From positions 784,641 to 848,640 of the forward strand of contig NZ_KI543237.1 of NCBI RefSeq assembly GCF_000496835.1: a DNA stretch of 64,000 nt, read 5' to 3'. A program made the position numbers and the translations under genes. Under the pieces are notes generated by a model, which worked only from the letters and a program-made list of their open reading frames with translations, did not search any database and had not been told where the DNA came from. This stretch comes from Thalassobacillus devorans MSP14 (GTDB taxonomy: Bacteria; Bacillota; Bacilli; Bacillales; Halobacillaceae). Positions 1-7,446 of this stretch are shown in pieces. The stretch's first letter is position 1, and every line of letters starts with the position of its first letter.

Positions 1-47
1 AACCTCTCCATAAAGTTATTAAACCTTTGGATTTCTGAAACGTTATT

Positions 48-605
48 GGATATTTTCACAAGAATCTTATTCAACAAAATGGCCGGATTATGTAAGACTT
101 GGTTTCAAGATAAGGGTTCTTTATCATAAAAGCGTCAGGGGTGGTTTGGAAACTACTCGCTTTCCTGCGGGGGACCTGGCGAGCTTCCTCGGGCTATCGC
201 CCTGTGGGATCTCGCCTATCTCCTTCTCCCGCGGGAGTCTCGCAGTTTCCCTACCACCCCATCCGAAGGATGGGAGAAACGAACCCCTGCCATACATGAA
301 GATGTCTTCCAAATTCACCGCCAAACAAGGCCTCTTTGTACCTATTAGTATGGTTGGATGACTCTGCCTGCCAATGTTTTCGTTTCTCTTATAGACGTAA
401 GGAGGGCCGGGAAATTGCGAGACTCCAATGGGAGGATAGGACATGGTGAGATCCCGCAAGGCGGAGCCTGAGGAAGCTCACCGTCCGCCCATGGAAAGCG
501 AGTGATTTCCCGGACCTCCAAACGCTTATCGCCATAACGGAAACAGTTTCTCTCGAAACTGAGTCTTCAGGAATAGGGAGCTTATCTGTAAATTCAAATC
601 GGAGG
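48..605 (+). repeat. Composite inverted repeat element, copy 1
   Basis: The 773 bases before the first gene hold no credible coding sequence and are largely filled by this element. It contains two related ~120-nt units in opposite orientation: unit 1 (minus) at 138-260 and unit 2 (plus) at 401-520, separated by ~140 nt. Each unit carries the blocks GCGAGACTCC, GCGAGATCCC and GGAAAGCGAG and is closed by complementary arms (GGGGTGG/CCACCCC in unit 1; GGAGG-CCGG/CCGG-CCTCC in unit 2). The left flank (73-102, block ATGGCCGGATTAT) matches the right flank of copy 2, and the right flank (561-590, block GGAGCTTATCTG) matches the right flank of copy 3. No transposase is nearby. Confidence 0.85.
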
Positions 606-707
606 TTCAAAAGAGCCAAAACTTTTATCTTATTTCGAAATATGGGGAATTACGGATGTAATTCCAATAATATATTTTCAGAAGATAGCTTGTCATGATT
701 ATTTAAA

Positions 708-736
708 TTTACTTAATTACAGTGACAATATATAAT
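708..736 (+). promoter_or_regulatory. Sigma-A-type promoter of the RsbR-like gene
   Basis: A -35 TTTACT (708-713) and a perfect -10 TATAAT (731-736) are separated by 17 bp, about 35 nt upstream of the start codon. No sigma-B-like GTTT/GGGTAT pair was seen here. Confidence 0.6.
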
Positions 737-773
737 GATAGTAATTTATTGTTAAAAGGGACTGAATTGTTTT

Positions 774-1628
774 ATGGTGCAAAAAGAACACGTGGTATTC
801 TTCCAAAAGAAAATATCTGAAAACGTTGACGAATTGACTGAAAGAATATTCACTTTATCTGAACATAGGTACCCGCAAGAACTAGCAAAGTTAACCGAAG
901 AAGACTTAAAAGATAATAAAAGAGTCGTCCATGAACTATTTGAAACAATTGCTAAAACAATGCTATATGTAGAGAAATCTAATGAAATAGCCGCTCAATG
1001 GGGAGAGGAAGTCGGAAAAACAGCTGTCCGCCAGGGTGGTTCTTTAAGTGATGCGTTGGAGAGAATCGGAATATACAAAGAAGTGCTTTGGACATTTATC
1101 GAGGAAACAGCAAGGGAAACCGATTATAACTTCACCCACATCATTGAAGTGGTGACACGTACGGATGATATCTTCAACCATATCGTGCATGGGTTCAGTC
1201 TTAGTTTCGCTCGGGAAGAAGAGCGGATTCTTAGAGATTATGAAGAAAAATACCTTAAGCTTTCTACTCCAATTGTCCCAATCAAAGACTCCGCCGCTAT
1301 CCTGCCAATCATCGGAGAGATTGATCAGAAGCGGGCAGATGTCCTGATGGATGAGACATTGAAAGAAGTGAGCAATTGGAATATCGACTGGCTGATCATC
1401 GATTTATCCGGTGTATATGATGTGAACAACTCTTTTATGAGCCATTTGTATCGTCTGCTTGATTCCCTGACTCTATTAGGGATTACACCGCTCCTTACCG
1501 GTATGAGACCTGACCTCAGCATGCAGGCAACCAAACTTGGGTTATTTCAAACGAGCAAAAACCGCATTACCACCTGCTCTTCGTTGAAACAAGCGATTGA
1601 ATTGTTAGACAAGAAAAACATCTCATAA
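774..1628 (+). CDS. RsbR-family stressosome-type protein with C-terminal STAS domain
   Basis: 284 residues. Residues ~10-150 form a helical RsbRD-like sensor domain and ~165-280 a STAS domain, the architecture of RsbR co-antagonists that assemble with RsbS into the stressosome and release RsbT to activate sigma-B. The STAS landmarks are visible as GEID (181-184), DLSGV (210-214) and TGMRP (242-246). The positions that carry phospho-threonines in RsbRA (GTIDT and DTM contexts) read GEIDQ and VNNS here, so RsbT-dependent phosphorylation may differ. ATG is chosen, with AAAAGGG 13 nt upstream. The gene is monocistronic, without rsbS/rsbT next to it, which is usual for RsbR paralogues in Bacillus. 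It converges on the next operon across a shared terminator. Confidence 0.85.
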   Translation: MVQKEHVVFFQKKISENVDELTERIFTLSEHRYPQELAKLTEEDLKDNKRVVHELFETIAKTMLYVEKSNEIAAQWGEEVGKTAVRQGGSLSDALERIGIYKEVLWTFIEETARETDYNFTHIIEVVTRTDDIFNHIVHGFSLSFAREEERILRDYEEKYLKLSTPIVPIKDSAAILPIIGEIDQKRADVLMDETLKEVSNWNIDWLIIDLSGVYDVNNSFMSHLYRLLDSLTLLGITPLLTGMRPDLSMQATKLGLFQTSKNRITTCSSLKQAIELLDKKNIS

Positions 1629-1630
1629 CC

Positions 1631-1670
1631 AACAAAGCCAGCTTCCCACGCAGGAGAAGCTGGCTTTGTT
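1631..1670. terminator. Bidirectional intrinsic terminator
   Basis: A perfect 15-bp stem (AACAAAGCCAGCTTC and its complement) with a 10-nt loop lies between the convergent RsbR-like and phasin-like genes. Its A/T-rich ends serve both strands. Confidence 0.9.
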
Positions 1671-1673
1671 CCG

Positions 1674-1979
1674 TTATTCACTTTTGTCCCCATGAAGCTT
1701 TTCTAATCGTTGTACCCTTGCTTCTAATCTTTCGTATTCGTCTTTCGTTACAAAGCCCATCTCTTTGGCACGCTGTTGCATTTTCGCTTTGCCTTGCTCA
1801 CTCCACTCAGCATCTTTCTGCATTCCTTTAGCCATAAATTCATCAAACATTTCACGTGCCTGCGAGGGACTGACATCTCCCCGCTGGACTAGGTCATCTA
1901 ACAGCTTTTCTGCTTTTTCTTTCCCGCTCAAAGCTGCTCCAAGTCCTAGATAAAACCCTTTTTTCAACAGGTCACTCAT
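1674..1979 (-). CDS. Phasin-like coiled-coil protein, coupled to ubiB
   Basis: 101 residues. A short hydrophobic start (LLKKGFYLGLGAALSGKEKA) is followed by a highly charged helical region ending in a predicted coiled coil (EYERLEARVQRLEKL, ~81-95). This is the pattern of phasin / polyhydroxyalkanoate-regulator-like proteins, which in Bacillaceae often sit beside a UbiB/AarF gene. The ATG shares its A with the TAA stop of the upstream kinase gene (TAATG) and uses an AGGAGG inside that gene, so translation is probably coupled. No PHA synthase gene is in the window, so a direct role in PHA granules is not shown. Confidence 0.7.
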   Translation of the reverse strand: MSDLLKKGFYLGLGAALSGKEKAEKLLDDLVQRGDVSPSQAREMFDEFMAKGMQKDAEWSEQGKAKMQQRAKEMGFVTKDEYERLEARVQRLEKLHGDKSE

Positions 1980-3640
1980 TATTGACCCCTCCTATTCAAA
2001 TTGATTGCATGCATCATTTTGACGTGCTTCCTTCCGAAAATTAATAATCCTAAAACACCTATTATGGCCATTACAAAACCGCTCCACATAAGAATGACGT
2101 CGGCTGATCCATACCAGTAGATGCCGAGCCCGCCGCCAGCGACAGCAGTCAAGAAAGACAAAGCCGCATAAAAGAGGTAAAACTGGTGGAACATATGATT
2201 CTGTTGCTTTTCCGCAGCCCACTCCCGATCTCTTTCGCTGCTTTCCAAATAGCTTACTAATGCTCTTGGCAGCGACAACAGCGGCCGGGCTGTTTCAGCA
2301 GCGATATCTTTATAGAAACCATACTTGGAATCATCACCGCTCATCCATTCCCGAATCACCGGCTTTCCCCATGCCATCAAATCGATTTGAGGATAGACAG
2401 CTGTCAGTACCCCAATGATGATGGACGTAGCTCTTCCTAAAAAGGCATAATCGGCAGGCAGCTGTATCGGCTGGTTTTTAACGAACCGCTGGATATCCTC
2501 CATGATATCGTTCATAATCGTCGCATCCAGTTTCGTGAAGTCCCCGTCCAAATACATATCGACCGTTTCCCTCAACAATTTCTTCACGCGTTCGGTATCA
2601 GCGTTTTCAAGCAGGAAGTTCATCTTAAATAAGGCATCGATCACCTGGTCATAGTCATCTAATATGAATCCCTGAATCATCAACCGGATGTAACTGGCAT
2701 CCTGCTTCTTAATTTCCCCAACCATACCAAAGTCAATCACCACGACTGTACCGTCCGCTTTCAGCATCAGATTTCCTGAATGTGGATCGGAATGGAACAT
2801 GCCGGTATATAAGAATTGCTCGACACATAAATCGAACAGGATCCTTGCGATTTTTTCACGGCTGATGCCATTTCTTTTTATGAAAGATAAATCAGTTACT
2901 CTGGCACCCTCAATCCATTCCATTACCAGTACACGCTGTGTGGAATAATCATTATAATATTCCGGGATATAAACGGACTCCATATCTTTGAAGCGCTTTT
3001 TGAAATGATTACCGTTTTGCAGTTCTTTTTTGAAGTCCAGTTCATTACTCATAACCGTTACAATCTCTTTGTAAAGTGCCTGCAAATCCGCCTTCTTCCC
3101 ATATTCCGTAAAGCGGCGCAGCATCCAGAAGACGATGCGGAGAGCCTTGAAGTCCATATGAAAAATATCTTTGACACGGTAGCGCTGCACCTTAATAGCG
3201 ACGGAAGTGCCATCTTTCAGCGTCGCTTTGTAGACTTCACCGATGGAAGCTGATGCCACCGCTTCTTCCTCTATGTCCTGCAAAAATTCCTTCAGTTCTC
3301 CGTTCCATTCTTCCTCCAGAATCTTTTTAGAATATGAAAAAGGAACCGGCTCTACCCTGTCGACCAAGCCCTCCAGTTCCCGAATGAAGGTGTCAGGCAG
3401 CAGATCAGCCCGAGAACTTAAAAATTGCCCGAACTTGATCAGAAGCCCTCCTAAATGGATTGATTTGACGCGATATTCACGAGCTTGCCTGGTCATCAAA
3501 TCATCCCATTTACGTTTCGTCTCTTCATCCCAGATTCTATGGGTTTTCTGAAACCATAACAACTGCAACATGAATTTGGCAGACATCCATACAATGACAG
3601 TTATCCGGTAGAAAGCTATGTATTTCATTCGATCCCGCAC
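1979..3640 (-). CDS. UbiB/AarF/ABC1-family atypical kinase
   Basis: 553 residues, usual length for the family. Diagnostic features are the KxGQ motif (K69-F-G-Q72), the alanine/serine loop ASASIGEVY replacing a normal P-loop (~129-137), VAIK lysine K150, the catalytic loop HSDPHSGN (D285, N290) and DFG D303. Two hydrophobic segments near the C-terminus (~494-512, ~520-541) anchor it to the membrane. The family are protein-kinase-like ATPases linked to isoprenoid-quinone homeostasis; the substrate here is unknown. The start is GTG, preceded by AGGGGGTGA; the next ATG four codons later has no better site. It forms a two-gene operon with the overlapping phasin-like gene. Confidence 0.9.
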   Translation of the reverse strand: MRDRMKYIAFYRITVIVWMSAKFMLQLLWFQKTHRIWDEETKRKWDDLMTRQAREYRVKSIHLGGLLIKFGQFLSSRADLLPDTFIRELEGLVDRVEPVPFSYSKKILEEEWNGELKEFLQDIEEEAVASASIGEVYKATLKDGTSVAIKVQRYRVKDIFHMDFKALRIVFWMLRRFTEYGKKADLQALYKEIVTVMSNELDFKKELQNGNHFKKRFKDMESVYIPEYYNDYSTQRVLVMEWIEGARVTDLSFIKRNGISREKIARILFDLCVEQFLYTGMFHSDPHSGNLMLKADGTVVVIDFGMVGEIKKQDASYIRLMIQGFILDDYDQVIDALFKMNFLLENADTERVKKLLRETVDMYLDGDFTKLDATIMNDIMEDIQRFVKNQPIQLPADYAFLGRATSIIIGVLTAVYPQIDLMAWGKPVIREWMSGDDSKYGFYKDIAAETARPLLSLPRALVSYLESSERDREWAAEKQQNHMFHQFYLFYAALSFLTAVAGGGLGIYWYGSADVILMWSGFVMAIIGVLGLLIFGRKHVKMMHAINLNRRGQ

Positions 3641-3670
3641 GCCAGCTCACCCCCTGCTTCGTTTCTCTAT

Positions 3671-3699
3671 TTATTAGTACCCTATTTTTTCCCTCTCAA
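3671..3699 (-). promoter_or_regulatory. Possible promoter of the ubiB operon
   Basis: On the minus strand TTGAGA (3699-3694) is followed after 17 bp by TAATAA (3676-3671). The -35 is good and the -10 is weak. Confidence 0.35.
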
Positions 3700-4009
3700 T
3701 CTTAGAATTAAGCTAGTGATTTTAGTGTTAAAATCATAAGGGCAACACTGCCTTATCCAGCCTTTAAATCAGAGTCATCTAATGCTTATCCTTGTTATCG
3801 GGTTTGATAAATTATTTCAATATCTTTCCGAACATATTAAATGCAGTGTCCATATATCGAATATCAGCCTTTACTAACCGAAAAGCTCATGACATAAATC
3901 ATCATTACCTTCCATTATTTTTCTAAAAACAAAATATTTTTAGGCCATACGTCTCGACAAAATATGACTTAAGTATCATTAATGTGATAAATTCCCTCCT
4001 ATTTTACCA
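3700..4009. other. Divergent intergenic region, no gene seen
   Basis: A/T-rich DNA between the divergent ubiB and metalloprotease genes. I see no open reading frame with a ribosome binding site, no RNA signature and no repeat shared with the rest of the window. Confidence 0.5.
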
Positions 4010-4063
4010 TTCACAATTTTCCGAATTTTGGCGATAATTATAACCATATGGAAAATATTCCAT
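4010..4063 (+). promoter_or_regulatory. Promoter and start-site palindrome of the metalloprotease gene
   Basis: TTCACA (4010-4015), a 17-bp spacer and GATAAT (4033-4038) form a sigma-A-type promoter. The predicted start point (~4045) is followed at once by a perfect palindrome ATGGAA-AATA-TTCCAT (4048-4063), placed where a repressor would block initiation or where a 5' hairpin would stabilise the mRNA. Confidence 0.55.
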
Positions 4064-4086
4064 GAATTTTAGGGGGAGGAATCACA

Positions 4087-6180
4087 ATGAATAAGAAATT
4101 CACAGCGTTGCTATCTGCCAGCGCGTTGACGTTGTCCCTGTTTGCACCAGCTGCAGGCGCAGGAAACGTCAGTGCAGAAAGCAAGTACAGCAACTTCAAC
4201 ACGGAGCGGTATACTGACCGTATCGACATCGACGGTATGCTGGAAAGGCAATCCCGCGATGAGGACTTCCAAAAGCAAGCGAAGCAAAAGATTAAGGAAG
4301 CAGCTGAAAATACTGATTTTAACGAGGAAGAAACCACTAGCTCTTCTGGTACACAGGCCAATGCAGCTGCCAACGTCGGAGAGACTAAAAAGTTCCTCAA
4401 TCGTAACCTTGCATTTAAACCCTTTACTCTTATGAGTGTGGGTGAACATGTCGAAGTTTGGGTAGCTAATGACCTTAGTTTTCCAGAAGGAGACCCGCGT
4501 GAGCCACATGTAGTGACACAAGAGCAAGTGGACAAGCTTACAGCTGAGTTCGATAACAATATCTATCCTACAGACACTGAATTTTTCGGTACTCCAGACA
4601 GCCATGATGGTACAAATGCCGCATTGGAAGAATTGGGAATTGTTCCTGAAGGTTATTACCAGGGTGATGGCGATAAGATCGTATTGCTTGTCGATAATAT
4701 TCAGGATGACAACTTCAATGATCCTGATTATCCATTCTTTGTTGCCGGTTTCTACTGGAGCACTTTAGAAACGTATATGGACCGCAACATCATCACCATT
4801 GACTCTACTGACTGGGCTAAGCGCCTGGAAAGTACTTTCTATGGAACGACTATCCATGAATTACAGCACTTGATTCATGATGACAATGATTCCGATGAGA
4901 CATCCTGGGTGAACGAAGGAATGTCCACCTTCTCTGAATTCCTTGGTGGTTATGGTATCGATGAAGGTTCCATCAACTTCCTATTGGACCATCCAGAAAA
5001 CTCACTGACTAACTGGGACGAGCATGTCAATGCGGAAACTGGTCCGGAAACGATTGCTGACTATGCGTTAGTTCAATTGTTCAACCTGTATAACTATGAG
5101 CAATTCGGTCAGGAATTTATCCGTACCATTGCTACAAGTGAAGTAAATAGCATCGAAGGCTACGAAAAAGCTTTAAAAGAATTTGGCATCAACAAAACAT
5201 TCAATGAAGTTTACCAGGACTTCACTACAGCTTTGACAATCGACGACGATCAATTCAAAGGCGGTATCTATGGCTTCCAAAACGCTGACCTAAGAGAGCT
5301 GGAAGTGGAAGATGGCAAAGAGCGTGGTAAGACTGTAAACTTTGAAAAAGCGAAGGCTTTTGAAAAAGACGGCGTCCCTGCTTGGGGAACTGACTATAAA
5401 GTGTTCGATTTTGAAGACAATGCTAAGATTGAAGACTTCAATTTTAATGGCGTGGACTTTATGCCAACAAAATGGGAAACTGTTGCCGATCCACTTGGCT
5501 CAGATAACCAGGTTTATTGGGGCGGAGAAGGAAATGAACTGGACAACAATATCATCTTTGAAGCTGACCTGACTAATGTAAACGAAGCAACCCTTCAGTT
5601 TGATAACTATATCGATATTGAAGAACAATGGGACTTCGGAGTAGTACAAGTTTCTACCGATAATGGACAGACATGGACTTCCCTAGCAAACGAAAATACA
5701 CGTTCTGATGTAGTACCAGAAGGCTATCCAAAAATTAAAGATAACGTTCCTGGCTTTACCGGTCACTATGAGGACTGGCAGCAAGAAACGTTCGACTTGT
5801 CTGACTATGCCGGGCAGAAAGTACACATCTCTTTCCGCTACCTGACTGACTGGGGATATAACGATGCTGGCTGGTTCGTTGATAACATCGAAGTACCTGA
5901 AATTGGATTGAGCTATGATGGTTCTTCAGTAGAAGACTTCCAATCTATGGATGAACTGCTTGAAAACTATGTGAACTATGGTGTAAGCTTCATCAACGAG
6001 AAACAAAATGGGGAACACCGAGTCCTTCAGGTTGATCCATTCAACGTAACAGAAGAAGAAGCACTTCAATTGAAACAGTTATTCAAAGAAGGTACTACTT
6101 ATATGACAACCCATTATGCTGCTCCACAGGATAATGTCACTCCAGTACCATTTGAATATAACGTCAAGTATAAAAAATGA
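4087..6180 (+). CDS. Secreted zinc metalloprotease, immune-inhibitor-A-like
   Basis: 697 residues. A Sec signal peptide (MNKK, hydrophobic stretch, cleavage expected around AGA/VSA at 25-32) is followed by a propeptide-like charged region. The metalloprotease domain carries HELQH (H257, E258, H261) and the third ligand E277 in WVNEG, a gluzincin-style arrangement. After ~residue 430 comes the beta-rich region typical of InhA/M6 C-termini (YWGGEGNELDN, DNGQTW, FRYLTDWGYNDAGWFVDNIE). The HELQH...NEG spacing recalls M30 hyicolysin-like enzymes, so the family could be M6-like or M30-like. The protein is very acidic, as expected for secreted proteins of halophiles. The start is supported by GGGGGAGGA 6 nt upstream. 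It is monocistronic and ends at a strong terminator. Likely role: extracellular protein degradation. Confidence 0.85.
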   Translation: MNKKFTALLSASALTLSLFAPAAGAGNVSAESKYSNFNTERYTDRIDIDGMLERQSRDEDFQKQAKQKIKEAAENTDFNEEETTSSSGTQANAAANVGETKKFLNRNLAFKPFTLMSVGEHVEVWVANDLSFPEGDPREPHVVTQEQVDKLTAEFDNNIYPTDTEFFGTPDSHDGTNAALEELGIVPEGYYQGDGDKIVLLVDNIQDDNFNDPDYPFFVAGFYWSTLETYMDRNIITIDSTDWAKRLESTFYGTTIHELQHLIHDDNDSDETSWVNEGMSTFSEFLGGYGIDEGSINFLLDHPENSLTNWDEHVNAETGPETIADYALVQLFNLYNYEQFGQEFIRTIATSEVNSIEGYEKALKEFGINKTFNEVYQDFTTALTIDDDQFKGGIYGFQNADLRELEVEDGKERGKTVNFEKAKAFEKDGVPAWGTDYKVFDFEDNAKIEDFNFNGVDFMPTKWETVADPLGSDNQVYWGGEGNELDNNIIFEADLTNVNEATLQFDNYIDIEEQWDFGVVQVSTDNGQTWTSLANENTRSDVVPEGYPKIKDNVPGFTGHYEDWQQETFDLSDYAGQKVHISFRYLTDWGYNDAGWFVDNIEVPEIGLSYDGSSVEDFQSMDELLENYVNYGVSFINEKQNGEHRVLQVDPFNVTEEEALQLKQLFKEGTTYMTTHYAAPQDNVTPVPFEYNVKYKK

Positions 6181-6212
6181 GAAACCCTAGAAGATAAAAG
6201 ATAATTAACCTT

Positions 6213-6245
6213 AACCAGCCAGGACTTAACCTGGCTGGTTTTTTG
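6213..6245 (+). terminator. Terminator of the metalloprotease gene
   Basis: An 11-bp perfect stem (AACCAGCCAGG and complement) with a 6-nt loop, followed by a T run. Confidence 0.9.
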
Positions 6246-6315
6246 TAGAAGATATCTGCTTGCGCTTACTTCCCCTTCTATGTCATGCTTATAGAAAAAA
6301 GGCAGGCGAATACCT

Positions 6316-7212
6316 TTGCAAATAAAAGAACTAGAAGTGAAAGACTTACAAAAGGTTGCAGAATGGCTCTACCATATGAACGAGCAGGACAAGCATTTCG
6401 TAGCCTGGCTAGCTTCTGATCAGAATGAAATCTATGAACAAATTTGGACGTTGACCCAATTCACTGATCCACTGGCATATGTAGCATGGGAAAATAATAA
6501 GATTATCGGATTTCTCGGCATCCTGCCATTTTTCGAGCAAAAGCTATGCCGGCTGCTTGGTCCGTTTGCAATGGAACAGGAAACAGAAGTGATGGAAGGG
6601 TTATGGGATAAAGCATCGTTAACAATGGAACTTCATTTTAAAGCTGTAAAGGTTGCCAGTTTTAAAGCAAATAGTCATTTGATAGACTTTTGTGAACGAC
6701 ATCGTTTCCATCTGTATAATATTGAAAAAACGATGGCTATTCACCGTTATGACTACCAACCCGGCCAGCATGATGCCCGTAATGTTGTAGAAGTCATGGA
6801 CGAGGATGAAGCAGAAATCAACCGCCTTCACCCAAAAGGTGCCTATTACACCACACAGGAAATGATGACCCTATCCCGCAAAGAATCTAATAAGCTATGG
6901 GGCTATCAAACGGAAGGCCAGCTCAAAGGTTACCTTTACTTTGAAACGATCATACCGAATGAAGAAGGGGAAATTTGCTTTGTAAATGTCGACCAGGACG
7001 AACGCAGTCAGGGAATCGGCACGGTGCTGATTGACCATGCCCTCCAATACGCATTTCTTGTCCTCGGCCTGGAGGAAGTAACCATATCGGTACGTACAAA
7101 CAATGAAGGGGCAGAGAGTCTGTATCGTGAATTTGGTTTCAAGGAAGCACAAACTATCTTTGCGTTTGAAAAGCTGTTCCAGGAGCCTGTACTGAAAAAC
7201 CCTTTCCATTAA
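6316..7212 (+). CDS. GNAT-family N-acetyltransferase (two-domain length)
   Basis: 298 residues, about twice a single GNAT domain. The C-terminal half has a clear acetyl-CoA binding motif A (DQDERSQGIGTVLIDHAL, ~225-242) and the motif B ending ESLYREFGFKEA. The N-terminal half (LYHMNEQDKHFVAWLAS, VAWENNKIIGFLGI) looks like a degenerate GNAT fold. The substrate cannot be told. The open frame begins with TTG, preceded by a modest AGGCAGG; no better ATG lies nearby. A single gene between two terminators. Confidence 0.75.
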   Translation: MQIKELEVKDLQKVAEWLYHMNEQDKHFVAWLASDQNEIYEQIWTLTQFTDPLAYVAWENNKIIGFLGILPFFEQKLCRLLGPFAMEQETEVMEGLWDKASLTMELHFKAVKVASFKANSHLIDFCERHRFHLYNIEKTMAIHRYDYQPGQHDARNVVEVMDEDEAEINRLHPKGAYYTTQEMMTLSRKESNKLWGYQTEGQLKGYLYFETIIPNEEGEICFVNVDQDERSQGIGTVLIDHALQYAFLVLGLEEVTISVRTNNEGAESLYREFGFKEAQTIFAFEKLFQEPVLKNPFH

Positions 7213-7229
7213 TGTGAAAGGTCCTGCAA

Positions 7230-7275
7230 AATGTGCTGCTTCAAAACCTGATCTCAAGGTTTGAGGCGGCTTATT
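7230..7275 (+). terminator. Likely terminator of the GNAT gene
   Basis: Imperfect hairpin: TCAAAACCT pairs with AGGTTTGA, extended by GC-rich flanks, followed by TTATTTTAT. Confidence 0.5.
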
Positions 7276-7286
7276 TTATGTGCTTG

Positions 7287-7391
7287 TAAACGTGCGACAA
7301 TACAGCCTAATCGTGCAAGTCAGAGTGTTAAACGTGTGACTGCTGGTAATAAACGTGCAAGTTTCGCAACTAAATGTGAGGGCACTGAATC
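7287..7391. repeat. Array of five ~12-nt motifs at exact 21-nt spacing
   Basis: Motif TAAACGTGCAAGT (degenerate) starts at 7287, 7308, 7329, 7350 and 7371, a constant 21-nt period. The 8-9 nt between motifs are not conserved. It lies between the terminators of the convergent GNAT and GH65 genes. There is no coding potential. Confidence 0.85.
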
Positions 7392-7411
7392 CGCTCTTCC
7401 AGCAATTATGT

Positions 7412-7446
7412 AAAAAAGCAAGCTTCATCGAGAAGCCTGCTTTTGC
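7412..7446 (-). terminator. Terminator of the GH65 gene
   Basis: On the minus strand AAGCAGGCTTC and GAAGCTTGCTT form a hairpin followed by six T. Confidence 0.85.

Noticed and set aside
124-459. Open frames on both strands across the composite repeats (also 389-619, 32352-32762, 61234-61454)
   Set aside because: They follow the repeat sequence, have no ribosome binding sites and give low-complexity Pro/Ser/Arg-rich translations; repeat artefacts.
4038-4605. Two long antisense frames over the start of the metalloprotease gene
   Set aside because: Antisense to a well-supported gene, no SD, no recognisable domain.
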